27,564 nucleotides of DNA from JBDKGD01 sp964645125. Lineage in GTDB: Bacteria; Patescibacteriota; Minisyncoccia; UBA6257; 2-01-FULL-56-20. Under the pieces are notes generated by a model. That model had not been told where the DNA came from. It saw only the letters and a list, made by a program, of their open reading frames with translations, and searched no databases. The stretch is from contig CAZXZC010000008.1 in assembly GCA_964645125.1 (NCBI GenBank), positions 1 to 27,564 on the forward strand, read 5' to 3'. This document shows positions 7,262 through 15,119 of the stretch, one piece after another; the first letter of the stretch is position 1; the number at the start of each line of letters is the position of its first letter. A program made the translations under genes and the position numbers.

Positions 7262-8671
7262 ATGCTCCGTCTCCACAACACCCTCACCAAAAAGCTGGAA
7301 CCTATTACCATAGAGCCGGGTAAAAAAATCCGCGTATACAGTTGTGGCCCTACCGTGTACGCCCCCGCCCACATTGGCAACCTCCGCAGCTTCGTATTTG
7401 CGGACACGCTCGTACGAACCCTGCACGCGCAAAAAGTAGAAGTGCAATGGGTCATGAACATTACTGACATCGACGACAAAACCATAGCCGGTGCCATCCA
7501 AAAATTTGGACAGAGTGCCACAACTCAGCAACTCCAAGAATACACGGACGAATTTACCCAGCAATTCATAAAAGATTTAGAGAAAGTTGGAGTAGACACA
7601 AACCACATTACGTTTATCCCCATCAGCCAGAAAGTAACTGCTATGGGAGCATTCATTAACAAACTTGTTGAAAAAAGCTATGCGTACAAAACCGAATCAG
7701 GCGATGTCTTTTTTAGCATCGAAAAATATAATGCAGACTTCCATGACTACGGCGCGCTTGTGGGTGAAAAGTTTCTGGAAGGCAAAAAGATCGGCGCCCG
7801 GGTTATAAGCGATGAATATGAAAAAGACGCACTTAGTGACTTCGCACTCTGGAAAGCGCACGACCCCAAAACCGAAGGAAATATTTATTGGGAAGTTGAA
7901 GGGTTGGCCAAAGGTCGCCCCGGCTGGCACATTGAATGCTCCGTCGTAAACCATGAAGTATTTGACGGGCAACCCACGGACATCCACACCGGCGGCATAG
8001 ACCTCATATTCCCCCACCACACCAACGAAATCGCCCAAGCGCAACCCATCTACAAACCATTCGTAAAAACGTGGTGCCACAGCGATCACCTACTCGTGGA
8101 TAACAAAAAAATGGCCAAGTCAGCTGGGAATTTCTACACCTTGGCCGATGTAGAAGCAAAAGGCTTTGACCCAATAGCATTTCGCTATCTCCTTTTAACC
8201 ACCCATTACCAAACACAAGTCAATTTCACCTGGGAAAGTTTGGAAAGCTCTCAAGCTGGTTTGCAAGGCCTTCGAAAAAAATTCGCCGAAGTAAAAACTG
8301 ACTCCTCTGGTAATATCCAAGAAACTCATCCTTTGCTCAAAAACCTATTTGAAGCTCTCAATAACAATCTCAACACCGCGGAAAGCTTGGCTACGCTGTG
8401 GGAAATAGCAAAGTCTAATATATCAAATGGAGAAAAGGCCGCGCTTCTGGCCAAAGGGGCCCAAGTATTGGGTTTGAAATTAGAAACAGAACAAAAAGAA
8501 TTACCAGGCGAAATAAAAGAAAAAGTTGAAAAACTCATCAGAACACGCGAACAGTTGCGGAAAGAAAAAAAATTTGCAGAAGCGGATGCTCTGCGAATTG
8601 AAGTAGAAAAAATACTGGCGCCGTTTGGATATACAATAAAAGACACTCCAACCGGCAGCGAAATAGAATAG
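7262..8671 (+). CDS. cysS: Cysteinyl-tRNA synthetase
   Basis: This class I enzyme charges tRNA-Cys. The ATG at 7262 is chosen over the in-frame TTG at 7250 because MLRLHNTLTKK is the usual N-terminus; this gives 469 residues, the normal length. The family features are CGPTVYAPAHIGN (zinc-binding Cys plus HIGH motif), MNITDIDDK, GRPGWHIECS, HTGGIDLIFPHHTNE (zinc ligands and substrate pocket), and KMAKSAGNF as the KMSKS loop. The C-terminal helical part ends with the typical REQLRKEKKFAEADALR. An AT-rich repeat occupies the upstream region and no Shine-Dalgarno is seen. Confidence 0.97.
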   Translation: MLRLHNTLTKKLEPITIEPGKKIRVYSCGPTVYAPAHIGNLRSFVFADTLVRTLHAQKVEVQWVMNITDIDDKTIAGAIQKFGQSATTQQLQEYTDEFTQQFIKDLEKVGVDTNHITFIPISQKVTAMGAFINKLVEKSYAYKTESGDVFFSIEKYNADFHDYGALVGEKFLEGKKIGARVISDEYEKDALSDFALWKAHDPKTEGNIYWEVEGLAKGRPGWHIECSVVNHEVFDGQPTDIHTGGIDLIFPHHTNEIAQAQPIYKPFVKTWCHSDHLLVDNKKMAKSAGNFYTLADVEAKGFDPIAFRYLLLTTHYQTQVNFTWESLESSQAGLQGLRKKFAEVKTDSSGNIQETHPLLKNLFEALNNNLNTAESLATLWEIAKSNISNGEKAALLAKGAQVLGLKLETEQKELPGEIKEKVEKLIRTREQLRKEKKFAEADALRIEVEKILAPFGYTIKDTPTGSEIE

Positions 8672-8708
8672 AAAAAATCGCGCAGCAAGCAAAAAGCTCA
8701 CTACGCGA
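8672..8708 (-). terminator. Terminator of the 79-aa ORFan, abutting the cysS stop
   Basis: On the minus strand a 13-bp stem with three G-U wobbles (8696-8708 with 8678-8690), a 5-nt U loop, and a run of six T (8672-8677). It begins one base after the cysS stop. On the plus strand the same hairpin has A-C mismatches and no T-run, so it serves the minus-strand gene. Confidence 0.8.
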
Positions 8709-8734
8709 GGATTGGTTAAATAAAAAAAGGATTA

Positions 8735-8974
8735 TCAGACGGCATGTGCGGATGAAGCATGATCAGAAATCGGATGCCCCACCAAAATACCTCCTGTTAA
8801 GAAATCAGGTAATTCTCTTTCAACAAGATGAAGTCCATCAACAATAATTGTTGAGAAACTTTGAGTAACGGAGTATGCACCCAAATCCTGGCAGTGCTGC
8901 GTAAAAAACCTCAACTCTTTTTCGGTCAGAGGTCGGTTCAGATGCAGTGTAGTTCTTTTACTTTTACTCGCCAT
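8735..8974 (-). CDS. Small ORFan protein, 79 aa
   Basis: I recognise no family. The ATG at 8974 is chosen because a strong Shine-Dalgarno (AGAAGGAGA) lies 5-6 nt upstream; the frame opens further to 9049 without support. The protein is soluble and starts with a basic stretch (MASKSKRTTLHLNRPLTEKE). It has a mixed alpha/beta look with LGAYSVTQSFSTIIVDGLHL. It has its own terminator (8672-8708) and a possible promoter at 9063-9089, so it is a self-contained unit inserted between cysS and dnaB on the opposite strand. Confidence 0.72.
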   Translation of the reverse strand: MASKSKRTTLHLNRPLTEKELRFFTQHCQDLGAYSVTQSFSTIIVDGLHLVERELPDFLTGGILVGHPISDHASSAHAV

Positions 8975-9062
8975 GGAAAGTCTCCTTCTGTTTTGGTTGA
9001 AAATTGAAAGGAACTTTTTTAGCGCAACACAAACAGGCTGACGCGCCAAAAAACCATTTCAG

Positions 9063-9089
9063 AGTATATATTTATTATTTTTCTGTCAA
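9063..9089 (-). promoter_or_regulatory. Possible promoter of the 79-aa ORFan
   Basis: On the minus strand TTGACA (9084-9089) is followed after 15 nt by TATACT (9063-9068). The boxes are good but the spacing is shorter than ideal. The leader to the ATG would be about 80 nt. Confidence 0.45.
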
Positions 9090-9144
9090 TGTGTATAGAC
9101 ATGCTCGTTTTGTATACAATAAAAGGCACCACAACCAACGCCCC

Positions 9145-10605
9145 ATGCCTGCTCCAAAAATTAAAATCCAGCCACAGGCAGCCTCACGAGTCCCTCCACA
9201 AAATATAGAGGCAGAACGCACCGTAATAGGCGGCATATTAATCGATAAAAACGCCATTTTCCGCGTGGCCGACATCCTCGAGCCCGCCGACTTCTACATG
9301 CCGGCCCATGAACGCATTTACGAAGGCATTTTAGAGCTCTACAGCAAAAACCAGCCCATAGACGTCCTCACGCTCACCAACCTCCTCAAAGAACAAGGGG
9401 TATTGCAAGACGTTGGTGGCTCCAGCTACCTCGCCCAACTCACCGATGCCATAGCCACCGCCAGCCACGTAGCCCACTTCGCCCAAATCGTGAAAGAAAA
9501 AAGAGTGCTGCGCGACCTTATTCAAGCCTCTGCCGAAATTACCGAAGCCTCATTCACCCCGGCCGTTGAAATGGAAGACATGCTCGACAGCATTGAGCAA
9601 AAAATTCTTTCTATCTCTCAAAAATCACTCCCAAAAAACTTTACGGCAGTAAAAGATGAGCTGAAAAGTGCATTCGAACGCATTGAACGCTTGCAAGATA
9701 GCAAAGGCGCCCTGCGCGGCATTGGCACGGGAATCAAACAAATCGATAACATTCTTTCTGGCCTTCAACGATCGGACCTTATCATTCTCGGCGCCCGACC
9801 TTCGCTTGGTAAAACAGCCTTTGCGCTGCAAATTGCATGTAACGCCGCCGTACGCGGCGGCTACAAAGTAGGCATCTTCTCACTTGAAATGTCGCGCGAA
9901 CAAATTATCGACCGTATCATATCGGCCGAATCAAACGTGCCATTATGGAAACTGCGCACCGGCCACCGCATCGATGAGACAGAGTTCCAAATGATTCAAA
10001 ACAGTTTTGATAAATTAAGCACTAGTCACCTCTTTATCGACGACACGGCCTCACCAAATATCATGCAAATGCGCGCCATGGCACGCCGCCTTCAAATCGA
10101 GCATGGCTTAGATATGCTCGTGGTTGATTACTTGCAGCTGATTGCCCCCCGCAAACACAGCGACAATATGGTGCATCAAATTACTGAAATATCCCGGGGA
10201 TTAAAAACCCTGGGTCGTGAATTAAACGTACCCATCCTCGCCCTATCCCAGCTCTCTCGTGCTGTAGACCAACGTGACGACAAAGAACCAAAGCTCCACG
10301 ACCTACGCGAATCAGGAAGTATCGAACAAGACGCAGACGTTGTGCTATTTATTTCTCGCAAAGACCGTGCTCGCAACGACCTCCCCGAAGCCGAACGCAA
10401 CACCGCTAAAATCAGCATTGCTAAACACCGTAACGGCCCCCTCGGCGACATCTACCTCAAATTCGACCCCGAACGAGCAACCTTCCGCGAACAAGACGGC
10501 CAACACATCCAAGCAGAATACGTACACACCACGGTTGGCGGCGACGTAGAGTTATTTGATGACCCAAATGCCTTTTCCGCTGATCCCCAAGATTTCCCAC
10601 TATGA
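9145..10605 (+). CDS. dnaB: Replicative DNA helicase DnaB
   Basis: DnaB is the hexameric 5'-3' helicase of the replication fork. Start ATG 9145 (MPAPKIKIQPQAAS) gives 486 residues, the normal length; the open frame reaches back to 9004 but that part looks non-coding. The N-terminal domain begins VPPQNIEAERTVIGGILID. The RecA-like domain has Walker A GARPSLGKTAFALQ, then SLEMSREQIIDRI and Walker B LDMLVVDYLQLI. It also has SQLSRAVDQRDDKEPKLHDL with RESGSIEQDADVVLFISR, and the final KHRNGPLGDIYLKFD. Its stop overlaps the recR start (ATGA), so the two are co-transcribed. No Shine-Dalgarno is visible. Confidence 0.97.
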   Translation: MPAPKIKIQPQAASRVPPQNIEAERTVIGGILIDKNAIFRVADILEPADFYMPAHERIYEGILELYSKNQPIDVLTLTNLLKEQGVLQDVGGSSYLAQLTDAIATASHVAHFAQIVKEKRVLRDLIQASAEITEASFTPAVEMEDMLDSIEQKILSISQKSLPKNFTAVKDELKSAFERIERLQDSKGALRGIGTGIKQIDNILSGLQRSDLIILGARPSLGKTAFALQIACNAAVRGGYKVGIFSLEMSREQIIDRIISAESNVPLWKLRTGHRIDETEFQMIQNSFDKLSTSHLFIDDTASPNIMQMRAMARRLQIEHGLDMLVVDYLQLIAPRKHSDNMVHQITEISRGLKTLGRELNVPILALSQLSRAVDQRDDKEPKLHDLRESGSIEQDADVVLFISRKDRARNDLPEAERNTAKISIAKHRNGPLGDIYLKFDPERATFREQDGQHIQAEYVHTTVGGDVELFDDPNAFSADPQDFPL

Positions 10606-11204
10606 ACATTCCCGCACACCTCAAAAGCCTGATTCAAAGTTTGCGTCAACTGCCTTCTCTGGGTCCTCGCCAGGCAACACGCCTCGCCTTTTATTTAACC
10701 GGTGCCGGCCGAGCGTATGGCCAACAACTTGCCCGGGACTTGGCTGGGGCTTCGCAACTGGCAACCTGCACGCAATGTTTTTTCGTATGCGAAACAGGCC
10801 AAACATTGTGTTCCACCTGTGCGGACACAAGTCGCAACCAGAGAATAGTTATGATTATTGAAAAAGAGACAGATCTGCTTTCTATCGAGGATGCCGGAGT
10901 GTACCGTGGCACCTACTGCGTACTCGGACCCATGCCCAAAACAGGCGTACTCCCCGCCTGGCAACAGGAACGACTAAATGCCACAAAAAAAAGAATAACT
11001 GCCACACATGCCGGGACAATCGATGAAATTATTATTGGCTTTGGCCCATCCGCCTTAGGAGACTTGCACGCTGGGATTATTAAAAAAGAGTTAACAGGCT
11101 ATGCCAAAAAAATCAGCCGGTTGGGCAGAGGCCTGCCAACCGGCGCTGAAATCGAATTTGCTGATCCAGAAACGCTGTCCGCGTCTCTAGAAAGCAGAAT
11201 TTAA
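10602..11204 (+). CDS. recR: Recombination protein RecR
   Basis: RecR acts with RecO and RecF to load RecA at gaps. The 200-residue protein has the N-terminal helix-hairpin-helix (LRQLPSLGPRQATRLAFYL), a C4 zinc finger (CTQCFFVCETGQTLCSTC) and a Toprim domain with YRGTYCVLG. It ends in the family C-terminus KKISRLGRGLPTGAEIEFAD. Length is typical. It starts inside the dnaB stop codon (ATGA overlap), implying translational coupling. Its stop overlaps the stop of the convergent minus-strand gene by three bases, so no intergenic terminator fits between them. Confidence 0.95.
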   Translation: MNIPAHLKSLIQSLRQLPSLGPRQATRLAFYLTGAGRAYGQQLARDLAGASQLATCTQCFFVCETGQTLCSTCADTSRNQRIVMIIEKETDLLSIEDAGVYRGTYCVLGPMPKTGVLPAWQQERLNATKKRITATHAGTIDEIIIGFGPSALGDLHAGIIKKELTGYAKKISRLGRGLPTGAEIEFADPETLSASLESRI

Positions 11205-11917
11205 CACACAGAGACTTCGTTTGGTTCAGTTTCACTCTCAAAGAGTTGTTGGGAAAAAGAATCGAGCATAAACCCATCATCGACAGCAAACATCTCTTGT
11301 CGATAAAACAAAACCTCTTTAATGAGTTTACATTTAACATCCCAATCGCAGTGAGAAAAAATGACCGCCAAACACAAAGAAGCGACGATTGCGAAATCAA
11401 TTTCATCTTCTGTGGGTTTATTTGGGTGATGCTCAGGAGAATTGACGAAGGCCAACAAATGGCAGGGACCAAGACACTCATCAAAAAACGGCCTCATGCA
11501 AGAAGTCTGCTTGATACGATCCTCGCGTTGAAGTATTTTGTTTTCGAACAAATATTTACGAAACTGAGCGAAAAAATTACTCCAAAGCAACCGAAGCAAC
11601 TCCTCATGCGTAACACGTTCCATACCCACATCACGGTCAATGCCAAAGCGAAAAATAAAAAATCCTGACGTAACCCGCTCAACCATCTTGGTTGTTGGAT
11701 TAAAAACCAATGTTGGCTCTTTAGAAATAGAGTAAGAAAACGCCGGATAATTATCGTTTGGGAGTGGGCTATTTTTTAAAAATATCCCGCACGTAAAACC
11801 CAAAAAATCGATAAAACATTCGGCGTTCTTCACTAAAAAACAAACATAAAAATCAGGTGTTCCTCGCTCACCATCACCGGGAAGAAACGGCGGTTGAAAA
11901 AATCCATACTCGTGCAT
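11201..11917 (-). CDS. ORFan protein, 238 aa
   Basis: I recognise no family. The ATG at 11917 is preceded by a strong Shine-Dalgarno (GAAAGGAG, 6 nt). The protein is soluble, Phe- and Cys-rich, starting MHEYGFFQPPFLPGDGERG. It has a beta-rich first half (PDFYVCFLVKNAECFIDFLG) and a helical second half (HEELLRLLWSNFFAQFRKYL, EIDFAIVASLCLAVIFSHCD). No signal peptide or clear catalytic motif is visible. A good promoter lies at 12023-12051, giving a leader of about 100 nt. It converges on recR with overlapping stop codons. Confidence 0.75.
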   Translation of the reverse strand: MHEYGFFQPPFLPGDGERGTPDFYVCFLVKNAECFIDFLGFTCGIFLKNSPLPNDNYPAFSYSISKEPTLVFNPTTKMVERVTSGFFIFRFGIDRDVGMERVTHEELLRLLWSNFFAQFRKYLFENKILQREDRIKQTSCMRPFFDECLGPCHLLAFVNSPEHHPNKPTEDEIDFAIVASLCLAVIFSHCDWDVKCKLIKEVLFYRQEMFAVDDGFMLDSFSQQLFESETEPNEVSVC

Positions 11918-12022
11918 AAGAAACTCCTTTCACAAAACAAAATCAAGGTAAAAATTTTGGCCATGGAATAATGTGACAACTGGTGCACCCCGCATCAACA
12001 CCCCACAGCCAAAACTCCCTTT

Positions 12023-12051
12023 TTTATACTCTAGTGTGCCGTAAAAATCAA
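12023..12051 (-). promoter_or_regulatory. Promoter of the 238-aa ORFan
   Basis: On the minus strand TTGATT (12046-12051), 17 nt, then TATAAA (12023-12028). Transcription should start near 12016, leaving about 100 nt of leader before the Shine-Dalgarno and ATG. Confidence 0.65.
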
Positions 12052-12097
12052 TTATGAAAAAGAAGTAAAAATAAAGGTTATTGCACAATGCATTAAA

Positions 12098-12132
12098 AAT
12101 CTTAATTCATTATTCCTTATTCTTAATTCTTG
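12098..12132 (+). repeat. Family B AT-rich repeat after ychF
   Basis: TCTTAATTCATTATTCCTTA followed by TTCTTAATTCTTG, ending five bases from the ychF stop codon on the minus strand. It shares units with 7213-7246, 15682-15714, 18068-18101 and 26406-26431. Confidence 0.65.
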
Positions 12133-12136
12133 CCTT

Positions 12137-13132
12137 CTAGCCGTGCCGTATCACCATAATATCCCCATCAGCCACCACATAGTCTTTGCCCTCAAGCCGC
12201 AACTTCCCCTTTTGTTTTGCCTGGTTCCAACCTCCACATGCCATAAAATCCGCCATACTCACCACCTCCGCGCGAATAAATTTCTTTTCAAAATCAGTAT
12301 GAATAGCGCCGGCAGCCTCAGGAGCCTTTGCCCCAGCACGAATCGTCCAAGCACGAGTTTCATCTTCACCGGTCGTGAAAAAACTAATAAGCCCGAGGGT
12401 TTCATATGCCTTTGCAATAAGCTGTGGCACACCATCCCCACTACTTAAATCTGCCACCACATACGAAGCACTGTATTTTTGTAAGGCAGGGACTAAATCC
12501 GCCGGCACATCACCCTGTGTGCCATTGAGTAAGAATAACTGCTTTTTAGAGGTTAAAAGCTGCATCTCATGCACCACCTCTTCCTGTGCCCATTCAGTGG
12601 TTAGCTTTCCCGCCTCAAGCGCAGCCTGCACTGCCTTTAAAACTTCCAACGCCGCAGCAGCCTTTTTATCCCCCGTGCGAGCCTCGCCTTCGGCTTTTTT
12701 AAGTCTCTTGGTCACCGTATCTAAATCTTTCAGTGCTAACTCGGTTTCAATAATCTCCAAATCTCGAATTGGGTTTACATCTCCCTCTACATGAATAATC
12801 TCACCGCCGCCAAATACCCGAAGCACCATCACAATCGCCTGAGTGTCACGAATGTGGGTTAAAAACTGGTTCCCCAACCCCTCACCGGCACTGGCGCCTT
12901 TTACCAAACCCGCAATATCATAAAACTCCACAACCGCCGGAATGGTCTTTTTTGATTGGCTTGCAGTAGTCAAAGTTTGCAAACGCTCATCAGGAACCGA
13001 AACCACCCCCACATTCGGGTCAATCGTCGCAAACGGGTAGTTCGCAATCGTCACATCCGCGCTCGTGAGTAACTTAAACAAGGTCGATTTGCCCACGTTG
13101 GGAAGTCCCACAATTCCTAAAGATAACTTCAT
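12137..13132 (-). CDS. ychF: Ribosome-binding ATPase YchF (OLA1 family)
   Basis: YchF is an Obg-related P-loop ATPase that binds ribosomes and is linked to stress and translation control. The ATG at 13132 (MKLSLGIVGLPNVGKSTLFK) is the family start; the upstream open frame to 13192 overlaps a terminator and is rejected. The 331 residues contain G1 GLPNVGKST, the conserved NYPFATIDPNVGVV, and G3 YDIAGLVKGASAGEGLGNQF. They end in a TGS domain with EAAGAIHTDFEKKFIRAEVV. It is slightly shorter than E. coli YchF. No Shine-Dalgarno is present. A family B repeat follows the stop. Confidence 0.96.
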   Translation of the reverse strand: MKLSLGIVGLPNVGKSTLFKLLTSADVTIANYPFATIDPNVGVVSVPDERLQTLTTASQSKKTIPAVVEFYDIAGLVKGASAGEGLGNQFLTHIRDTQAIVMVLRVFGGGEIIHVEGDVNPIRDLEIIETELALKDLDTVTKRLKKAEGEARTGDKKAAAALEVLKAVQAALEAGKLTTEWAQEEVVHEMQLLTSKKQLFLLNGTQGDVPADLVPALQKYSASYVVADLSSGDGVPQLIAKAYETLGLISFFTTGEDETRAWTIRAGAKAPEAAGAIHTDFEKKFIRAEVVSMADFMACGGWNQAKQKGKLRLEGKDYVVADGDIMVIRHG

Positions 13133-13161
13133 AATGAAAAAAGAATACGGGAATACCCTAT

Positions 13162-13200
13162 AAAAATCAAAAGGCTTGGCACGCATCAGCACGCCAAGCC
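13162..13200 (-). terminator. Terminator of the 169-aa ORFan
   Basis: On the minus strand an 8-bp GC-rich stem GGCTTGGC (13193-13200) / GCCAAGCC (13173-13180) with a 12-nt loop, followed by TTTTGATTTTT. It isolates the ORFan from ychF. Confidence 0.85.
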
Positions 13201-13224
13201 CAAAAACAGGAAGCTCAAATTACC

Positions 13225-13734
13225 TCACTTGCACCAAACAAGCCGAAAATTACGCCACATCGCATGATGGCCAAGTGGAGAAATATCAACCTCCCAGCAA
13301 TTTACGCAGGGAATGAATTGGATTACTACATGGAAAGGAGAGGTGTCACTTGAAACACCCCCAGGGAAGAGAACAAACAACAGGTTTGGATAATACACAT
13401 CCAAAAACCCATGGAACTGAGGAATGTTTGGTATTGAGAACATAGAAAGGAAATCATGAATTGTCACGAATTTCTTTCCATGCTCGTGTTCTATAAAATG
13501 CAAACTTTTCTCATCTGAAAGTGGCTGTTGGCCAGAAAGATCATGAAAAGAAAGCACATCCTCCAAACAATGGCTCGCAAGAAAATCTCCATCGAAACTC
13601 GACTTATCAATTCCCGCGTTTTCACAAAGCTTAAGAAACTCAGGGGCAAAACGAATAGTCGTTTTTTCATCTGGCATCCGCACATCGGCGGCAACAGTTT
13701 CGGGGCAATCAGAAACACGCATTTCTGGAAACAT
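13225..13734 (-). CDS. ORFan protein, 169 aa
   Basis: I recognise no family. The ATG at 13734 is chosen because of a strong Shine-Dalgarno (GAGGAGGG, about 4 nt upstream); the frame opens to 13827 without support. The protein is soluble, starts MFPEMRVSDCPETVAADVRM, and has an acidic helical first half with SFHDLSGQQPLSDEK. Its hydrophobic, His/Trp-containing C-terminal half includes PQFHGFLDVYYPNLLFVLFP and a Cys pair CVNC. Its own promoter (13818-13846) and terminator (13162-13200) make it an independent transcription unit. Confidence 0.75.
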   Translation of the reverse strand: MFPEMRVSDCPETVAADVRMPDEKTTIRFAPEFLKLCENAGIDKSSFDGDFLASHCLEDVLSFHDLSGQQPLSDEKSLHFIEHEHGKKFVTIHDFLSMFSIPNIPQFHGFLDVYYPNLLFVLFPGGVSSDTSPFHVVIQFIPCVNCWEVDISPLGHHAMWRNFRLVWCK

Positions 13735-13817
13735 AAACCCTCCTCTTGGTATCCACCGCATAACCACAGGCGGAAGTAAAATGTTAAAAAAACAAAAAGC
13801 ACCATTGTGCTGAATGT

Positions 13818-13846
13818 TTTGTATCATGAAAAAATAAAGAAGTCAA
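13818..13846 (-). promoter_or_regulatory. Promoter of the 169-aa ORFan
   Basis: On the minus strand TTGACT (13841-13846), 17 nt, then TACAAA (13818-13823). It begins immediately after the T-run of the preceding gene's terminator. The leader would be about 75 nt. Confidence 0.6.
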
Positions 13847-13847
13847 G

Positions 13848-13882
13848 AAAAAAAGGCGCCCCAAAAACTGGGAGCGCCCTTT
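13848..13882 (-). terminator. Terminator of the receiver-like gene
   Basis: On the minus strand AAAGGGCGCTCCCA pairs with TGGGGCGCCTTT (12 pairs, two single-base bulges) around a 5-nt loop, then a run of seven T. It starts about 10 nt after the receiver-like gene's stop. Confidence 0.85.
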
Positions 13883-13891
13883 GGTAAGCTA

Positions 13892-14260
13892 CTACGCCGA
13901 GGCAAACAAATGTTTTTGCAGCAACCCAGAAAAATCTGGCATGCCAATGGCAGTCGACACCACAATGCATCGGCTATCTTCAAGCTCGTGAAGCTGGTTT
14001 GAATTGGCAGAAAACACGAGAATCTTCCCCTGAAAACCAGCTTGGACTTTGGCAAATGTAATAAAATCCACAAGCTGGCGAAAACCAGCATCTCCAAAGC
14101 CGCCCAAAACAATCAGGTCAAAATCGGGGAAATTCTGCAAAATTTCTTTGGCGGAAGCCACCGTTTGTGGCAGCGTCAAATCAAGACGCTGAAGCTCGCC
14201 GAGCAAATCAACAAAATACCCCCGCAACAAATCATTCGGAATGGCCACCAAAATTTTCAT
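13892..14260 (-). CDS. Receiver-like (CheY fold) protein without the phospho-acceptor Asp
   Basis: The ATG at 14260 follows a strong Shine-Dalgarno (GGGAGGACA). The 122-residue protein reads like a lone response-regulator receiver: strand MKILVAIPND, helix LLRGYFVDLLGELQ, strand DLIVLGG (49-54), strand GKILVFSAN (78-86), and a last strand CIVVSTA plus helix. The usual acidic pair after strand 1 is ND, the phosphorylated Asp at the end of strand 3 is Gly53, and the conserved Lys after strand 5 is absent. It therefore looks like a degenerate, non-phosphorylated receiver. No output domain or kinase is nearby. The fold is inferred from the motif pattern only. Confidence 0.6.
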   Translation of the reverse strand: MKILVAIPNDLLRGYFVDLLGELQRLDLTLPQTVASAKEILQNFPDFDLIVLGGFGDAGFRQLVDFITFAKVQAGFQGKILVFSANSNQLHELEDSRCIVVSTAIGMPDFSGLLQKHLFASA

Positions 14261-14335
14261 ATTGTCCTCCCGCAAAATTGTTAAAAAACTTCGATAAAGA
14301 TTAATACATACCCACGCAAGGTATGACCGAACATT

Positions 14336-14364
14336 TTTATACAATATTTTTAATAAAAAAGCAA
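14336..14364 (-). promoter_or_regulatory. Promoter of the receiver-like gene
   Basis: On the minus strand TTGCTT (14359-14364), 17 nt, then TATAAA (14336-14341). Predicted leader about 70 nt, containing a small CATACC/GGTATG hairpin. Confidence 0.65.
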
Positions 14365-14437
14365 TAACTCAGTTGTAATTCCTGCCTGCTTATCAAGCGC
14401 AAGAACCACTCCTTTTCAAAAGATACACCAAACATTG

Positions 14438-14520
14438 TGCTGGGAGCAGGATTCGAACCTGCGTAGCCGTAAGGCGACAGATTTACAGTCTGTTGTAATT
14501 GACCACTCTACCATCCCAGC
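14438..14520 (-). tRNA. tRNA-Tyr (anticodon GTA)
   Basis: On the minus strand the acceptor arms GCTGGGA/TCCCAGC pair perfectly. The anticodon arm is ACAGA-CTGTAAA-TCTGT with anticodon GTA. The T arm is GCAGG-TTCGAAT-CCTGC. A long variable arm (CGCC-TTAC-GGC) makes it class II, as expected for bacterial tRNA-Tyr. The length is 83 nt with discriminator A; the 3' CCA is not encoded. A possible -10 (TATAGT, 14534-14539) lies 13 nt upstream. Confidence 0.95.
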
Positions 14521-14581
14521 GTTCTACGAAAAAACTATACCCAAAATACACTTAAAAAACCAGTATCAAAAAAGAAAGTGC

Positions 14582-15112
14582 CTAAGCCTCCACCGTTTTA
14601 GCCTTTCGTTTATACACCCGCTTCTTTGACTCAATAGTGGGTGATAAAAATGAAACAACCGCCGGATCAGCATCAGAAACACGCGGAGGTTCTTGCTCAG
14701 GGTGCGATAACAGCACCTCCTTCTCTTCTTCCCCTACCTCTTCGGGTTCAATTGGAGTAGGCATTGCCGCCAGTACCTCCGGAGTCGCTTCAGGAGCGTT
14801 GGATTTGGTGTATTTATGAAACACACTCGCCTGACCCTTCGAACGCACGCGAGTAAGCGAGTTTGTAACAAACGCATCAAGTCTATCAAGCCACGTCTTA
14901 CACCACTTCAAAGTTTTTTCAAAAAATTTACGCAAAAAACCATCCACACGCTCCGGCATACCCGAACGAATAAACGTATCAATCATCGCAACCGGATCCG
15001 TTGTTGGCTGAGCCCCATACGGTTCACGTACCCGTGGCAACGCTCGAATAACCAAATACAAAATCACCACACCACAGGCAAAAATAATAGTTGTCAAGAA
15101 AAGCCACAACAT
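14582..15112 (-). CDS. Single-pass membrane protein of unknown function
   Basis: I recognise no family. The 176-residue protein starts MLWLFLTTIIFACGVVILYL, one N-terminal transmembrane segment with the rest probably cytoplasmic. A helical region (about 45-95, FIRSGMPERVDGFLRKFFEK) follows, then a Pro/Glu-rich acidic linker (about 110-155) and a basic end KKRVYKRKAKTVEA. It begins 7 nt after the tsf stop, so it is the last protein gene of the rpsB-tsf group. Position suggests co-expression with translation genes; that is not evidence of function. Confidence 0.75.
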   Translation of the reverse strand: MLWLFLTTIIFACGVVILYLVIRALPRVREPYGAQPTTDPVAMIDTFIRSGMPERVDGFLRKFFEKTLKWCKTWLDRLDAFVTNSLTRVRSKGQASVFHKYTKSNAPEATPEVLAAMPTPIEPEEVGEEEKEVLLSHPEQEPPRVSDADPAVVSFLSPTIESKKRVYKRKAKTVEA

Positions 15113-15119
15113 GAGAAAG

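Noticed and set aside
10603..10605. UGA recoding to glycine, as in Gracilibacteria and Absconditabacteria.
   Set aside because: TGA terminates dnaB and the 79-aa ORFan at natural ends, and no core gene needs an internal UGA to be read through.
13133..13192. N-terminal extension of YchF to the start at 13192.
   Set aside because: The extra 20 codons run into the terminator region of the upstream ORFan, and the family start MKLSLGIVGLPNVGKS fits ATG 13132.
14435..14629. Open frame beginning MCWEQDSNLRS on the plus strand.
   Set aside because: It reads antisense through tRNA-Tyr, a well-known spurious ORF type; it has no ribosome site.
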